A DNA stretch of 64,000 nt from Simkaniaceae bacterium (lineage in GTDB: Bacteria > Chlamydiota > Chlamydiia > Chlamydiales > Simkaniaceae). A model generated the notes under the pieces. It saw only the letters and a program-made list of their open reading frames with translations, had not been told where the DNA came from and ran no database searches. How positions within the stretch are numbered: the stretch's first letter is position 1; the number at the start of each line of letters is the position of its first letter. The translations under genes and the position numbers were made by a program. Of this stretch, positions 36,398 to 44,168 are shown piece by piece. The stretch covers positions 806,001 through 870,000 of the forward strand of contig CP073763.1 in NCBI GenBank assembly GCA_018399075.1, written 5' to 3'.

Positions 36398-36549
36398 GGG
36401 GGTCCATTTTAAAATAATAAGATGCCATTTTCATGTATTTGCACATTTATTGGAAATATAAAATAGCTTCTAGAACCCAATCAGATCATAAAGGCAATCA
36501 CTTCTATTCTGTTTTAATAAAAAAATTAATAGAAATAATATTATCTGAT

Positions 36550-36588
36550 CCTTTATTTATCAGTTAAAAAATCAAGGATAAATAATGG
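36550..36588 (+). promoter_or_regulatory. hairpin sequestering the start codon of the membrane-protein gene
   Basis: CCTTTATTTATC (36550-36561) can pair with GATAAATAATGG (36577-36588), 11 of 12 bases, leaving a 15-base loop. The right arm contains the ATG at 36585 and the ribosome site AAGGA straddles the loop/stem junction. The stem is almost all A-U, so it should open easily with warming or ribosome/ligand binding. Confidence 0.45.
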
Positions 36589-37208
36589 CTTGGTATGATT
36601 GGGTGTTATGGTTAGGTGTTCTCTACATGGGCATTGGTTCAGACTTTTCATTGAATTGGCTCACTGGTGTGATCCTTGGAAAACGAATCGACAAAAACTC
36701 CAAGAACCGTTTCAATCGATTGTATTATTATGTATGGGCTTCAACAGATCCAATGTCTGGCCCCATCGATCCAAAACAGGTCGATGATAGCGCCGCGACT
36801 GCCCCCATCAACCAAAAACCTCTACAACCCGCCATTGTGTCTATCTGTCAAACCAATGCAGTCATCACAGTACTCCTGGAGCTCCTCATATTGATCGGCA
36901 TGTTCACTCATGGCCCCTACTTGCGCCCAGCTGTTTTTATCTTTGTTTTCCGGGGTCTAATGGAATTTACCTATGGTGCCCAACTTTGTTTTGGAAAACC
37001 AGGACTAAAAGGGTGGCCACTGATCAATTACTTTGCGATTGGGCTCATTCCCCAAACCCTGATTCCCTTGTTCTTAGCTTTACGCTTCGCAACATCCACC
37101 GACATCGATATTCTCTGGTGGCAGCCCTGGGTTTTTGTGGTCCTTCCTTATGCTCTCTTTGTTTGGACAGTCATTATCGCAAAAAAGAATCAACCCAACC
37201 TGGAATAA
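36585..37208 (+). CDS. polytopic membrane protein, unknown function
   Basis: A 207-residue protein with about five hydrophobic segments: near residues 5-25 (WVLWLGVLYMGIGSDFSLNW), 85-110 (ICQTNAVITVLLELLILIGM), 112-130, 145-170 and 180-203 (PWVFVVLPYALFVWTVIIAK). A polar loop between the first and second segments contains DKNSKNRFNRLYYYVWAST. No signal peptide cleavage site. I do not recognise the family. It stands alone behind an A-U-rich leader hairpin and before the autotransporter gene. Confidence 0.7.
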   Translation: MAWYDWVLWLGVLYMGIGSDFSLNWLTGVILGKRIDKNSKNRFNRLYYYVWASTDPMSGPIDPKQVDDSAATAPINQKPLQPAIVSICQTNAVITVLLELLILIGMFTHGPYLRPAVFIFVFRGLMEFTYGAQLCFGKPGLKGWPLINYFAIGLIPQTLIPLFLALRFATSTDIDILWWQPWVFVVLPYALFVWTVIIAKKNQPNLE

Positions 37209-37268
37209 AAAAACCCAAATTCATGAAGGACAGGGAAGTTTTTTTATTCGACTAAAAATTAATGAATT

Positions 37269-37291
37269 GCAAATTCCCTAGCGGGAATTGC
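37269..37291. repeat. hairpin between membrane protein and autotransporter genes
   Basis: AATTCCC-TAGC-GGGAATT is a perfect 7-bp stem, extended by GC/GC outside a single bulged A. No T tract follows on either strand, so it may be an operator-like palindrome just upstream of the autotransporter -35 or a weak terminator. Confidence 0.45.
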
Positions 37292-37301
37292 TGGTTATGG
37301 G

Positions 37302-37340
37302 TTGACATCCTGATTTTTTTTAGTGTAAAAACACACTAAA
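37302..37340 (+). promoter_or_regulatory. autotransporter promoter overlapped by an operator-like palindrome
   Basis: A perfect -35 TTGACA (37302-37307) is followed after 16-18 bases by TGTAAA/TAAAAA as -10. A perfect inverted repeat TTTAGTGT (37319-37326), six bases, ACACTAAA (37333-37340) lies across the -10 and presumed start site, a typical repressor-site position. Confidence 0.55.
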
Positions 37341-37348
37341 GGTAACTT

Positions 37349-39658
37349 ATGAACCACATATACAAACTATTCATTTTCTTTCTTGCAATATCTTATAGTT
37401 ATTGTGCTTTACCCGAAGCGATCATCACGGGTGAAAGTGGAAACTCCTATGCTGCGTTTGTAGACGCTAAGAATAATTCTGCCGGACCTGAAATTAATGG
37501 TCTTCCTGATCCTTCGAATACTAAAATTCGACAGGGCTCGATTGCAAACAATGGCTTAACCCTTATCACTGGAGTAAGTACTTTTCCACTGACTACCCCT
37601 TATGCTGCGTTAATAGACTCGAATACAAATACAGTTGGCCTTCCTGTATTAAATCTTCCTACACCTGGGGGGAATTCTTTCTTGAGTTCAGGTGAAATAA
37701 ACAATATAGGTCAAATGGCAATTGTTGCGGGTGATGAACTTAACTTCCATTGGGCAGCTTTTATCGATCCCTCCATAAATAGTGCATTAGCTCCTATTTC
37801 TAACTTACCGGGGCCAACAGGACGGTTTCTCCAGGGATCATCTATTAATAACTCAAATTTGGCTATTGTAACTGGGACATATTCAAGCCCCAGTATTGCT
37901 TATGCAGCTCTTGTTGACTTTGGAACAAATACTGCGGGCCCCCCAGTCTTAAATGTGCCGACAACAACAGGAGGGAAAATCAATGATGCAGCGATTAATA
38001 ATCTTAACCAAATTATTATTGGAGGGCAAATAGGAGGAACTGCCTACGCAGCTTTTGTAGATCTTAACACAAATACTGCCGGCTCTCCAGTAATCAATAT
38101 ACCTACAAGTCCAGGAAGTAGTATTAACTCTTGGGGAGTAGCCATAAATGATAATGGGGTTGCTTTGATCGGAGGCTCAGATGGAACATCTGCCTATGCA
38201 GCATATGTCAATATTGATACAAATGCTGCTGGAGCCCCCATTCAAAACCTTCCCACAGTTGCAGGTAGTTTTATTAATGGAGTTTCGATTAATAATTTAA
38301 ACCAAGGGCTCATCGGTGGCAGCAACGGAACCTCAATGTATGCAGCTTTTGTTGATCCTATCACAAACTCTGCAAGCAATCCTATATCGAATCTTCCAAC
38401 ACTTGGTGGTAGTGTCATTTTTGGTGTTTCGCTTCTTCCCTATGTATATATTCCGACAAGAGGTCTAAGTTCAAATAATCTAGCGTTTGCTAATTACATT
38501 AATGAATATTGCATTGAAAAAGTTTTTTATTTTATTCCTGCTATTCTTAATGGAAATCTCAATAAAGCTTTAGAAAAGGCGGCGCCTACAAGGAATGCGA
38601 TTTCTTTATTTGCCGCAGATAATAATTTATTCTCATTAAACAAAGGCCTCTCTACCCACCTTCGCAACCATCGATACTTCCGAACAGAAAGTTGTAAGAC
38701 AAATCCTAAGAAAGCAAGAGAGGAAAATGCCCCAAAGGCTAACAACACAAACTGTTTATCAGAAAACCCCAATGAGTGCCATCCGATCCAAAGTGAGGAT
38801 CGCCCTTATACAGTATGGGTAGAGGGGACCGGTTTTTTTGCTTCCCAAAAGCATCAGCATCAGACCACAGGATTTGATCCATATGGTGGGGGCGTAACCC
38901 TTGGTTTAGATAGAAATATCTTAGGGTCTTGTCAAATGGGAGGTGGAGTTGCCTATACTTATACTCACATCCATCAACACTCGGATACTGGGCATAGCAA
39001 TATCAACCAAGAATATCTCTTTACTTACTTTACCTGGTCCAATCAAAGTTTCTATGTAGACACAGCCCTTTGGGGAAGTCTTTTTCAGATTCATAATGTA
39101 CGTGATATTCACTTATCTGGATGGGAGTTTACCTCAACTTCAAACCCTAAAGGTTGGCAGCTGACACCTCACTTAGAATTAGGTTATCGCTACTCATGGC
39201 GTCCAAACCCTCAGAAGAACTTAGAGCTGACAGTTAGCCCATTTGTGATGATGGATTGGGCGAATAATTGGCAACGTCGCTACCAAGAAAAAGGGAAAAG
39301 TCCTTTTAATATTGTCCAGAACTCTCATCATTCATCATTCTTGCGCTCTGAAGCTGGTTTTCGCATGTATGAGAGAGTGAATTTTTGTTTTTGGAATTTG
39401 ATTTTTGAAGAATCGGTTAGCTATGTGAATAGAACGCCTTTTAGTGTAGGAAAGGTGAAAGCACACCTTGTTGGGTGTCCAGGATCATTTACAGTAGAGA
39501 CATTAAATGGCTCAAAAAATCTAGTTGCTTGTGAGTTTTCTACAATTTTTAGACCAGTTGACTTTGCTTATCCTTATGGATCGGTAACCTATTATGGAGA
39601 GTTCACGCATGGTTACCAATCTCACCAGCTTACAATGGAGATTTCCTGGGATTTTTGA
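37349..39658 (+). CDS. autotransporter with seven-repeat (propeller-like) passenger
   Basis: A 769-residue outer membrane protein. A signal peptide (MNHIYKLFIFFLAISYSYCA) leads into seven ~48-residue repeats (about residues 28-372) with the core YAAFVD..TNTAG.PV.NLPT..G..IN...INN.N...I.G; their central motifs read YAAFVD, YAALID, WAAFID, YAALVD, YAAFVD, YAAYVN and YAAFVD. Seven such all-beta repeats suggest a seven-bladed propeller. After a helical linker with several Cys, residues ~488-769 form an autotransporter barrel (YTVWVEGTGFFASQKHQHQT; GYQSHQLTMEISWDF) ending in Phe. It should be surface-exposed; adhesion or immune-facing roles are inference. Confidence 0.88.
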   Translation: MNHIYKLFIFFLAISYSYCALPEAIITGESGNSYAAFVDAKNNSAGPEINGLPDPSNTKIRQGSIANNGLTLITGVSTFPLTTPYAALIDSNTNTVGLPVLNLPTPGGNSFLSSGEINNIGQMAIVAGDELNFHWAAFIDPSINSALAPISNLPGPTGRFLQGSSINNSNLAIVTGTYSSPSIAYAALVDFGTNTAGPPVLNVPTTTGGKINDAAINNLNQIIIGGQIGGTAYAAFVDLNTNTAGSPVINIPTSPGSSINSWGVAINDNGVALIGGSDGTSAYAAYVNIDTNAAGAPIQNLPTVAGSFINGVSINNLNQGLIGGSNGTSMYAAFVDPITNSASNPISNLPTLGGSVIFGVSLLPYVYIPTRGLSSNNLAFANYINEYCIEKVFYFIPAILNGNLNKALEKAAPTRNAISLFAADNNLFSLNKGLSTHLRNHRYFRTESCKTNPKKAREENAPKANNTNCLSENPNECHPIQSEDRPYTVWVEGTGFFASQKHQHQTTGFDPYGGGVTLGLDRNILGSCQMGGGVAYTYTHIHQHSDTGHSNINQEYLFTYFTWSNQSFYVDTALWGSLFQIHNVRDIHLSGWEFTSTSNPKGWQLTPHLELGYRYSWRPNPQKNLELTVSPFVMMDWANNWQRRYQEKGKSPFNIVQNSHHSSFLRSEAGFRMYERVNFCFWNLIFEESVSYVNRTPFSVGKVKAHLVGCPGSFTVETLNGSKNLVACEFSTIFRPVDFAYPYGSVTYYGEFTHGYQSHQLTMEISWDF

Positions 39659-39801
39659 ACCGATGAATTCTGAATAGCTCTGCAAATGGGACATTTGTTC
39701 AATTTGTGTTCTTTTGCAGGACAATATTTATGGGCATAATAAATGATTTGAAGATGGAGTTTTCCCCAATAAGATTTAGGAATATTGTTAGGGACAGTCA
39801 T
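39622..39801 (-). pseudogene. nth: remnant of endonuclease III (nth), C-terminal end
   Basis: The minus strand encodes NNIPKSYWGKLHLQIIYYAH and then KYCPAKEHKLNKCPICR, the C-terminal [4Fe-4S] cluster region of chlamydial-type endonuclease III. Upstream, another frame reads FNANDSTEK directly before it, joined by a presumed one-base deletion in an A run near 39802, and further upstream all frames are interrupted. The open frame continues past the family end into the 3' end of the autotransporter gene on the other strand. The helix-hairpin-helix and catalytic Lys/Asp regions are missing, so it cannot be a functional glycosylase. Confidence 0.6.
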
Positions 39802-39913
39802 TTTTCCGTTGAATCATTAGCATTAAATACAGAATTTGGACGGAGTCTTTTTGTTCGTGTTTATGTTTTGCTGCGAATTTAGCAAGCTTTAGAGGGGGAA
39901 AACCTATAGAGGC

Positions 39914-40714
39914 TTAAGCATCATTTCGATGCAAATCGTCATAAAGTTCCCGTTTGGGTTTGTTTAAAAGCTTTGCAGCAGCAACGAGCGCTTCTTTAGG
40001 ATTGATGCCAAACCGCTCTTGCAATTCTTCCACTAATTTACTAGGCTCTTTTTCAAAAGGATTTTGATTTCCTGAAAAGATAAGGACATATTCTCCAAGG
40101 GTTTTTCTCTCTTGAAAATGCTTAATGAGCTCTTGAGGTGTTCCTTCAAGGGTTTCTTCATAAAGTTTTGTCAGCTCGCGCGCAATAAAAATCTTTGACT
40201 GTGGAGCAATTTCGTTCATCCACTCAAGGGTTTTCATTAGGTGGTGAGGGGATTCATAGGCGATGGTGAGACCGGGATAATAGACAATATCAATCAGTTG
40301 TTTTTTTCCTTTCTTCTCGAGAAAGCCGACAAATTGAAAATGCTCTTCGCTTCCATAAAGACTTAGGGCTGCAACAACTGCACAAGGGCCAGGAAGCACT
40401 TCAACTTTGACACCACTTTTGCGGCACTTCCGAATGAGTCTTGCTCCTGGGTCGCAAATTCCTGGGGTGCCAGCATCAGATATCAGCGCAATCTTTTGCC
40501 CTCCTTCCAAAAGGTCTAAGATCTCTTCTTCTCTGCCCCTTTCATTAAACTTATGGAAGCTTCGCATCTCGTTCTTAATGTCATAGGCTCGCATCAAAAC
40601 GCTGCTAGTGCGCGTATCTTCAGCTAGAATCAGATCCACCTCTTTGAGCACTTCTACAGCTCTAAAGGTCATATCCTTTAAATTCCCAATGGGCGTCGCC
40701 ACAACATATAACAT
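39914..40714 (-). CDS. rsmI: 16S rRNA (cytidine-1402-2'-O)-methyltransferase RsmI
   Basis: A 266-residue tetrapyrrole-methylase-fold enzyme: MLYVVATPIGNLKDMTFRAV, LAEDTRTSSVLMR, the SAM loop LISDAGTPGICDPGARLIR and VLPGPCAVVAALS, YESPHHLMKTL. It methylates C1402 in the decoding centre with RsmH. The C-terminal HTH-like part (GINPKEALVAAAKLLNKPKR) is present. Its last codons hold the 19-bp direct repeat shared with 36379-36397. Confidence 0.95.
   Translation of the reverse strand: MLYVVATPIGNLKDMTFRAVEVLKEVDLILAEDTRTSSVLMRAYDIKNEMRSFHKFNERGREEEILDLLEGGQKIALISDAGTPGICDPGARLIRKCRKSGVKVEVLPGPCAVVAALSLYGSEEHFQFVGFLEKKGKKQLIDIVYYPGLTIAYESPHHLMKTLEWMNEIAPQSKIFIARELTKLYEETLEGTPQELIKHFQERKTLGEYVLIFSGNQNPFEKEPSKLVEELQERFGINPKEALVAAAKLLNKPKRELYDDLHRNDA
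39925..39943. repeat. 19-bp direct repeat, copy B
   Basis: Identical to 36379-36397, located in the last codons of rsmI (YDDLHRN). The two copies are read in different frames of unrelated genes, so the identity is not due to protein homology. Confidence 0.6.
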
Positions 40715-40741
40715 ATTATCTCACTAGTTTACTTGAGCAAC

Positions 40742-40908
40742 TGTTTAGAGTGAGGGGAGGCAAAGGAGGGGGATGCGAAGTGCAGGTGGTGGTAGATATA
40801 AGTTGCTTGACGTAATGAATAACCCTTGGGCTATTCATAAGGAAAGGAACGCAATAGATGCTCCATCTCCACAAGCAGAGTTCCCTTTGCATTCCCTCAC
40901 TCTAAACA
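40742..40908. repeat. 167-bp imperfect palindrome (MITE-like element or structured RNA)
   Basis: The ends are a near-perfect inverted repeat of ~27 bp, with TGTTTAGAGTGAGGG at 40742 and its exact complement ending at 40908. Pairing continues with interruptions towards the centre, which is a separate hairpin, ATGAATA-A-CCC-TT-GGG-C-TATTCAT at about 40818-40841. No open frame. It lies between rsmI and tRNA-Cys, four bases from the tRNA 3' end. Confidence 0.7.
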
Positions 40909-40912
40909 AATG

Positions 40913-40983
40913 AGGTGGCACCCAGATTCGAACTGGGGATAGAGGCTTTGCAGGCCCCTGCCTTACCACTTGGCCATGCCACC
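40913..40983 (-). tRNA. tRNA-Cys (anticodon GCA)
   Basis: A 71-nt cloverleaf on the minus strand: acceptor stem GGTGGCA/TGCCACC, D-arm GCCAAGTGGTAAGGC, anticodon arm GGGGC-CTGCAAA-GCCTC with anticodon GCA, T-arm CCCAG-TTCGAAT-CTGGG, and discriminator U as expected for tRNA-Cys. The full CCA is not encoded. Confidence 0.97.
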
Positions 40984-40994
40984 AAAAGGACGCC

Positions 40995-41023
40995 ATTATG
41001 AAGGATTTTCTTGTTCAAGTCAA
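40995..41023 (-). promoter_or_regulatory. promoter of tRNA-Cys
   Basis: Minus-strand TTGACT, 17 bases, CATAAT, ending 12 bases before the tRNA 5' end; the -35 overlaps the stop of the Inc-like gene. Five of six matches in each box. Confidence 0.75.
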
Positions 41024-41658
41024 CCTTGTAGCTGTTCCTGGAGATGGGTCTCAATCTTTCCGAGGTTGATAGAGATATTTTGAAGAGGAGTTCTTAAGGG
41101 GACCGCGTAATAGTTTAGAATGGGCAAAGACCCTCTTAATCGATCAATTTCCCGAATGGCATTCCGGACCTGAACAAGGGTCATTTCAATTCTAAGACGA
41201 CCATCTCGGATCAAAAGAGAGGGCGTTTCTTCACTACGGAGAATGGGGTCGTCAATAGGGCCATTAATGAGAACAAAGATCTCTCTTAGTCGGAGTGATT
41301 CAGCTTCAAGTTTAGAAAAATCATGGCTAATCCAGCCAAAGACAACAATGGTAATTCCATACATGAGGGCTACCCCTGAAATCCAGCCGGTAAAATGATA
41401 ACAAAGAACATTGAAAGCTGTGAAATAAACAAGGCTTTTTGTGGTGTTTGATGAAAAAGTATGGGTCAGGTCAATGACTGATTTGACGGCATCTAATGTT
41501 TTGGAAACCTCTTGAGACATTCTAGGGACAGGGGCTCTTGCTGGAGAGCCTAAGTGTCCTGAAACAGCCTCACGCTCTACTTGATACTCTGGTCCTGTTG
41601 TTGTCAGGACTTGCCATCTAGGATCCAGATTAAAATAGGACGAGGCATATGCAAACAT
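41020..41658 (-). CDS. putative inclusion membrane (Inc-like) protein
   Basis: A 212-residue protein without cleavable signal. Residues ~73-112 form a bilobed hydrophobic hairpin: TKSLVYFTAFNVLCYHFTG and ISGVALMYGITIVVFGWI separated by only a few residues, the hallmark of chlamydial Inc proteins inserted into the inclusion membrane by the T3SS. The N-terminal ~70 residues are polar; the C-terminal ~100 (DFSKLEAESLRLREIFVLIN; VQVRNAIREIDRLRGSL) are helical and would face the host cytosol. A good AAGGAG ribosome site precedes the ATG. Assignment is structural, not by homology. Confidence 0.7.
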   Translation of the reverse strand: MFAYASSYFNLDPRWQVLTTTGPEYQVEREAVSGHLGSPARAPVPRMSQEVSKTLDAVKSVIDLTHTFSSNTTKSLVYFTAFNVLCYHFTGWISGVALMYGITIVVFGWISHDFSKLEAESLRLREIFVLINGPIDDPILRSEETPSLLIRDGRLRIEMTLVQVRNAIREIDRLRGSLPILNYYAVPLRTPLQNISINLGKIETHLQEQLQG

Positions 41659-41727
41659 TTCAGTGCTCCTTAGTTGCTTCGGTAAAATAGTAAAGAAAAT
41701 TAAAATTTATGGCTAATGAAGAATGCT

Positions 41728-41756
41728 TTGATTCAAAAGTTTGAGTCAGATATTTT
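41728..41756 (+). promoter_or_regulatory. putative promoter of the mur/fts cluster
   Basis: TTGATT, 17 bases, TATTTT, ten bases before the murF ATG. Transcripts starting here would be nearly leaderless, consistent with the absence of a visible ribosome site at murF. Confidence 0.35.
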
Positions 41757-41765
41757 AAGTATAAG

Positions 41766-43010
41766 ATGAAAAAAATCGTCAGCGAAATTGCACAGTTTTT
41801 TGGGTGTCATTCAGATCGAATGGATGTGATGACGCATGCTGCTTTTGATAGTCGAAAAGTAAAAAACGGGTCTCTTTTCTTTGCTCTAACTGGAGAAAAG
41901 GTCGATGGGCACCAATTTCTAGAAGAGGTAGCCAAAAAGGGGGCTGTTGCTTCCATTGTTTCAAAAGAGTATCAAGGATCCGATTTTGGGATGGACTTGA
42001 TCCCTGTTTCAGACGTAAGAAGGGCTCTTCAAGATTTAGCACATGAGGTTTTTAAGGGTAAAAATCCGTTAGTGATTGGGGTAACAGGAACCGTTGGAAA
42101 GACAACGGCCAAGGAATTCATTGCAGGGATTTTAAGTGAGAAGTTTCGTGTAGCAAAGAATCCTGGGAGCATGAACTCTCAGGTCGGCCTTCCATTGACG
42201 ATCCTCAACTGGGAAGGGGAGGATGAGATTCTTGTTTTAGAGATGGGGATGAGTGAAAAAGGAGAGCTTTCAAGGTTGATTGAAATAGCTCCTCCTGAGA
42301 TTGGTGTTTTGACGAAGCTTAGTTTGGCCCATTCTGCATTTTTTAACGATTTAGACGGAATTGCAGAGGCAAAATGCGAACTCTTTAAATCAAAAAAAAT
42401 AAAACAGGCTTTTTTGAATCAAGATACGGCAGAATTCAAAGCTGTTCAAAATATTGACGCTCCCAAAACATGGTTTGAGAAGTGCACGTTGAAAGCACCG
42501 TTTTCGGAGCCCCAACTTTTAGAAAATCTAGGAGCCGCTGTCAGTATTGCTAGATATTTAGGAATGACTGAGGAGGAAATCCTCAAAGGAATTCAAAAAC
42601 TGAAACCTTTCAAGCATCGAGGAGAAAAAGTCGAAAAAAGAGGTGTTTTGTTTATTGATGATTCCTATAATGCATCACCAGTTGCTTCGAAAGCAGCGTT
42701 TATAAGTATGCCTGAGGGGAAAAAGCGGTTTGCGGTTTTTGGTGCAATGAAAGAATTAGGTGCTTTTGAAGAAGAGAGTCATCGAGAAGTGGGGGAGTGT
42801 GCTCTTCCTATCATTGATGAGCTTCTTTGTATTGGAAAAGAATGCCTACCAATGGTTGATCTTTTTAAACAAAAAGGAAAACGGGCAGAACTTTTCGAAT
42901 CGAAAGAAAAGGCGGCAGAGCATTTGAAAGAAGTCATGGATGTAGGGGATGTCGTGTTGATTAAAGGGTCGAACTCATTTAAACTTTGGACAATCTTAGA
43001 GGGTATTTGA
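41766..43010 (+). CDS. murF: UDP-N-acetylmuramoyl-tripeptide--D-alanyl-D-alanine ligase MurF
   Basis: A 414-residue Mur ligase: N-terminal UDP-binding domain (AAFDSRKVKNGSLFFALTGE), ATP loop GVTGTVGKTTAKEF, NSQVGLPLTIL, LEMGMSEKGELSRL, and the C-terminal domain FIDDSYNASPVASKAA. It adds D-Ala-D-Ala to the UDP-MurNAc-tripeptide in the cytoplasm. First gene of the division/peptidoglycan cluster, equivalent to CT756 and followed in the same order as in Chlamydia. Confidence 0.96.
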   Translation: MKKIVSEIAQFFGCHSDRMDVMTHAAFDSRKVKNGSLFFALTGEKVDGHQFLEEVAKKGAVASIVSKEYQGSDFGMDLIPVSDVRRALQDLAHEVFKGKNPLVIGVTGTVGKTTAKEFIAGILSEKFRVAKNPGSMNSQVGLPLTILNWEGEDEILVLEMGMSEKGELSRLIEIAPPEIGVLTKLSLAHSAFFNDLDGIAEAKCELFKSKKIKQAFLNQDTAEFKAVQNIDAPKTWFEKCTLKAPFSEPQLLENLGAAVSIARYLGMTEEEILKGIQKLKPFKHRGEKVEKRGVLFIDDSYNASPVASKAAFISMPEGKKRFAVFGAMKELGAFEEESHREVGECALPIIDELLCIGKECLPMVDLFKQKGKRAELFESKEKAAEHLKEVMDVGDVVLIKGSNSFKLWTILEGI

Positions 43011-43013
43011 TAG

Positions 43014-44168
43014 GTGATTTATCTATTTTTACAGTATTTAGCTTATCATACGGCAGTAAAGATTCCTGCTGTTTTCCTCTATGCATCGACTCGGATGATT
43101 TTGGCTGCAATGACGACCCTTCTTTTAACGATTTTTATGGGGCCTCGCTTTATCAATAAGCTTTATGCTTTGAAGACAGGTCAGTCCATCCGCGTGGAAG
43201 ACTGCCCAATGCTTGCAGAGCTCCATCAAAAGAAAAAAGAGACCCCAACAATGGGGGGGATATTGATCCTGATCTCGATGCTTATTTCTCTCCTTCTTTG
43301 GATGGACCTTCAGAGTTCATTTACCCTCATTTTATGTTTAGCAACGGTTTGGCTCGGTTTTCTTGGCGGGATGGATGATTATCTCAAGATGAAGCATAAA
43401 AACTCAAAAGGGCTCCCTGCAAAAAAGAAATTTGGGATGCAGCTTTTGTTTGCCATTATTTTGGGGCTTTATCTTTTGTGGCCTCCCTTAGGTGAAGCGA
43501 TTCATTTTGGCAATTGGTTTCCACCGATAGAGGTGAATTTTGGAGAGTATTTTTTCCCCTTTAAGAAAGGGGCTCTTTTTGCCTTGGGTGGTGCCGGCCT
43601 TATTTTAGCCTTTGTCATCACTATTGTTGTGGTAACTGGCACCTCTAATGCGGTGAATTTAACCGACGGACTGGATGGTTTAGCTTCAGGCTGCATTATT
43701 TTAGTCGCGGTGGTTTTGTCGATCTTTGCCTTTTTATCAAATAACAGCGAAATGGCGCGTTACCTGAATATTCCTTATATCGAAGGGTGTGCTGAGATAG
43801 GGGTTTACTTGTGCGCGATAGCAGGAGCTTGCCTCGGCTTTTTATGGTACAATGGATATCCTGCGCAAGTCTTTATGGGTGATACCGGTTCACTTGCTCT
43901 TGGGGGGATTCTAGGAACGGCAGCGGTGTTGATGCGGCGAGAATTTTTACTGGCTGTTGTCGGAGGGATCTTTGTGATCGAAGCGATTTCTGTTATTTTG
44001 CAGGTGTTAAGTTATCGGTATCGAAATAAGAAACGGATTTTTAGGTGTGCTCCTCTCCACCATCATTTTGAGTTTAAAGGGTGGCCTGAACAGAAGGTGG
44101 TTATTCGCTTTTGGATCGTCGGTTTGATTCTTGCATTAATCGGCTTAGCCTCAATCAAATTTCAATAA
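43014..44168 (+). CDS. mraY: phospho-N-acetylmuramoyl-pentapeptide transferase MraY
   Basis: A 384-residue integral membrane enzyme with about ten hydrophobic segments that makes lipid I on the inner membrane. Motifs: KKKETPTMGGILIL, GGMDDYLKM, ACNLTDGLDGL-type NAVNLTDGLDGLASG, YPAQVFMGDTGSLALGG and PLHHHFEFKGW. GTG start at 43014, three bases after murF, with GAGGG upstream. An extra hydrophilic stretch near residues 160-180 (HFGNWFPPIEVNFGEYFF) makes it somewhat longer than Chlamydia MraY. Confidence 0.96.
   Translation: MIYLFLQYLAYHTAVKIPAVFLYASTRMILAAMTTLLLTIFMGPRFINKLYALKTGQSIRVEDCPMLAELHQKKKETPTMGGILILISMLISLLLWMDLQSSFTLILCLATVWLGFLGGMDDYLKMKHKNSKGLPAKKKFGMQLLFAIILGLYLLWPPLGEAIHFGNWFPPIEVNFGEYFFPFKKGALFALGGAGLILAFVITIVVVTGTSNAVNLTDGLDGLASGCIILVAVVLSIFAFLSNNSEMARYLNIPYIEGCAEIGVYLCAIAGACLGFLWYNGYPAQVFMGDTGSLALGGILGTAAVLMRREFLLAVVGGIFVIEAISVILQVLSYRYRNKKRIFRCAPLHHHFEFKGWPEQKVVIRFWIVGLILALIGLASIKFQ

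Noticed and set aside
40742-40908. SRP RNA (4.5S) or tmRNA
   Set aside because: Length and pairing suggested a structured RNA, but the conserved SRP tetraloop region and tmRNA features are absent.
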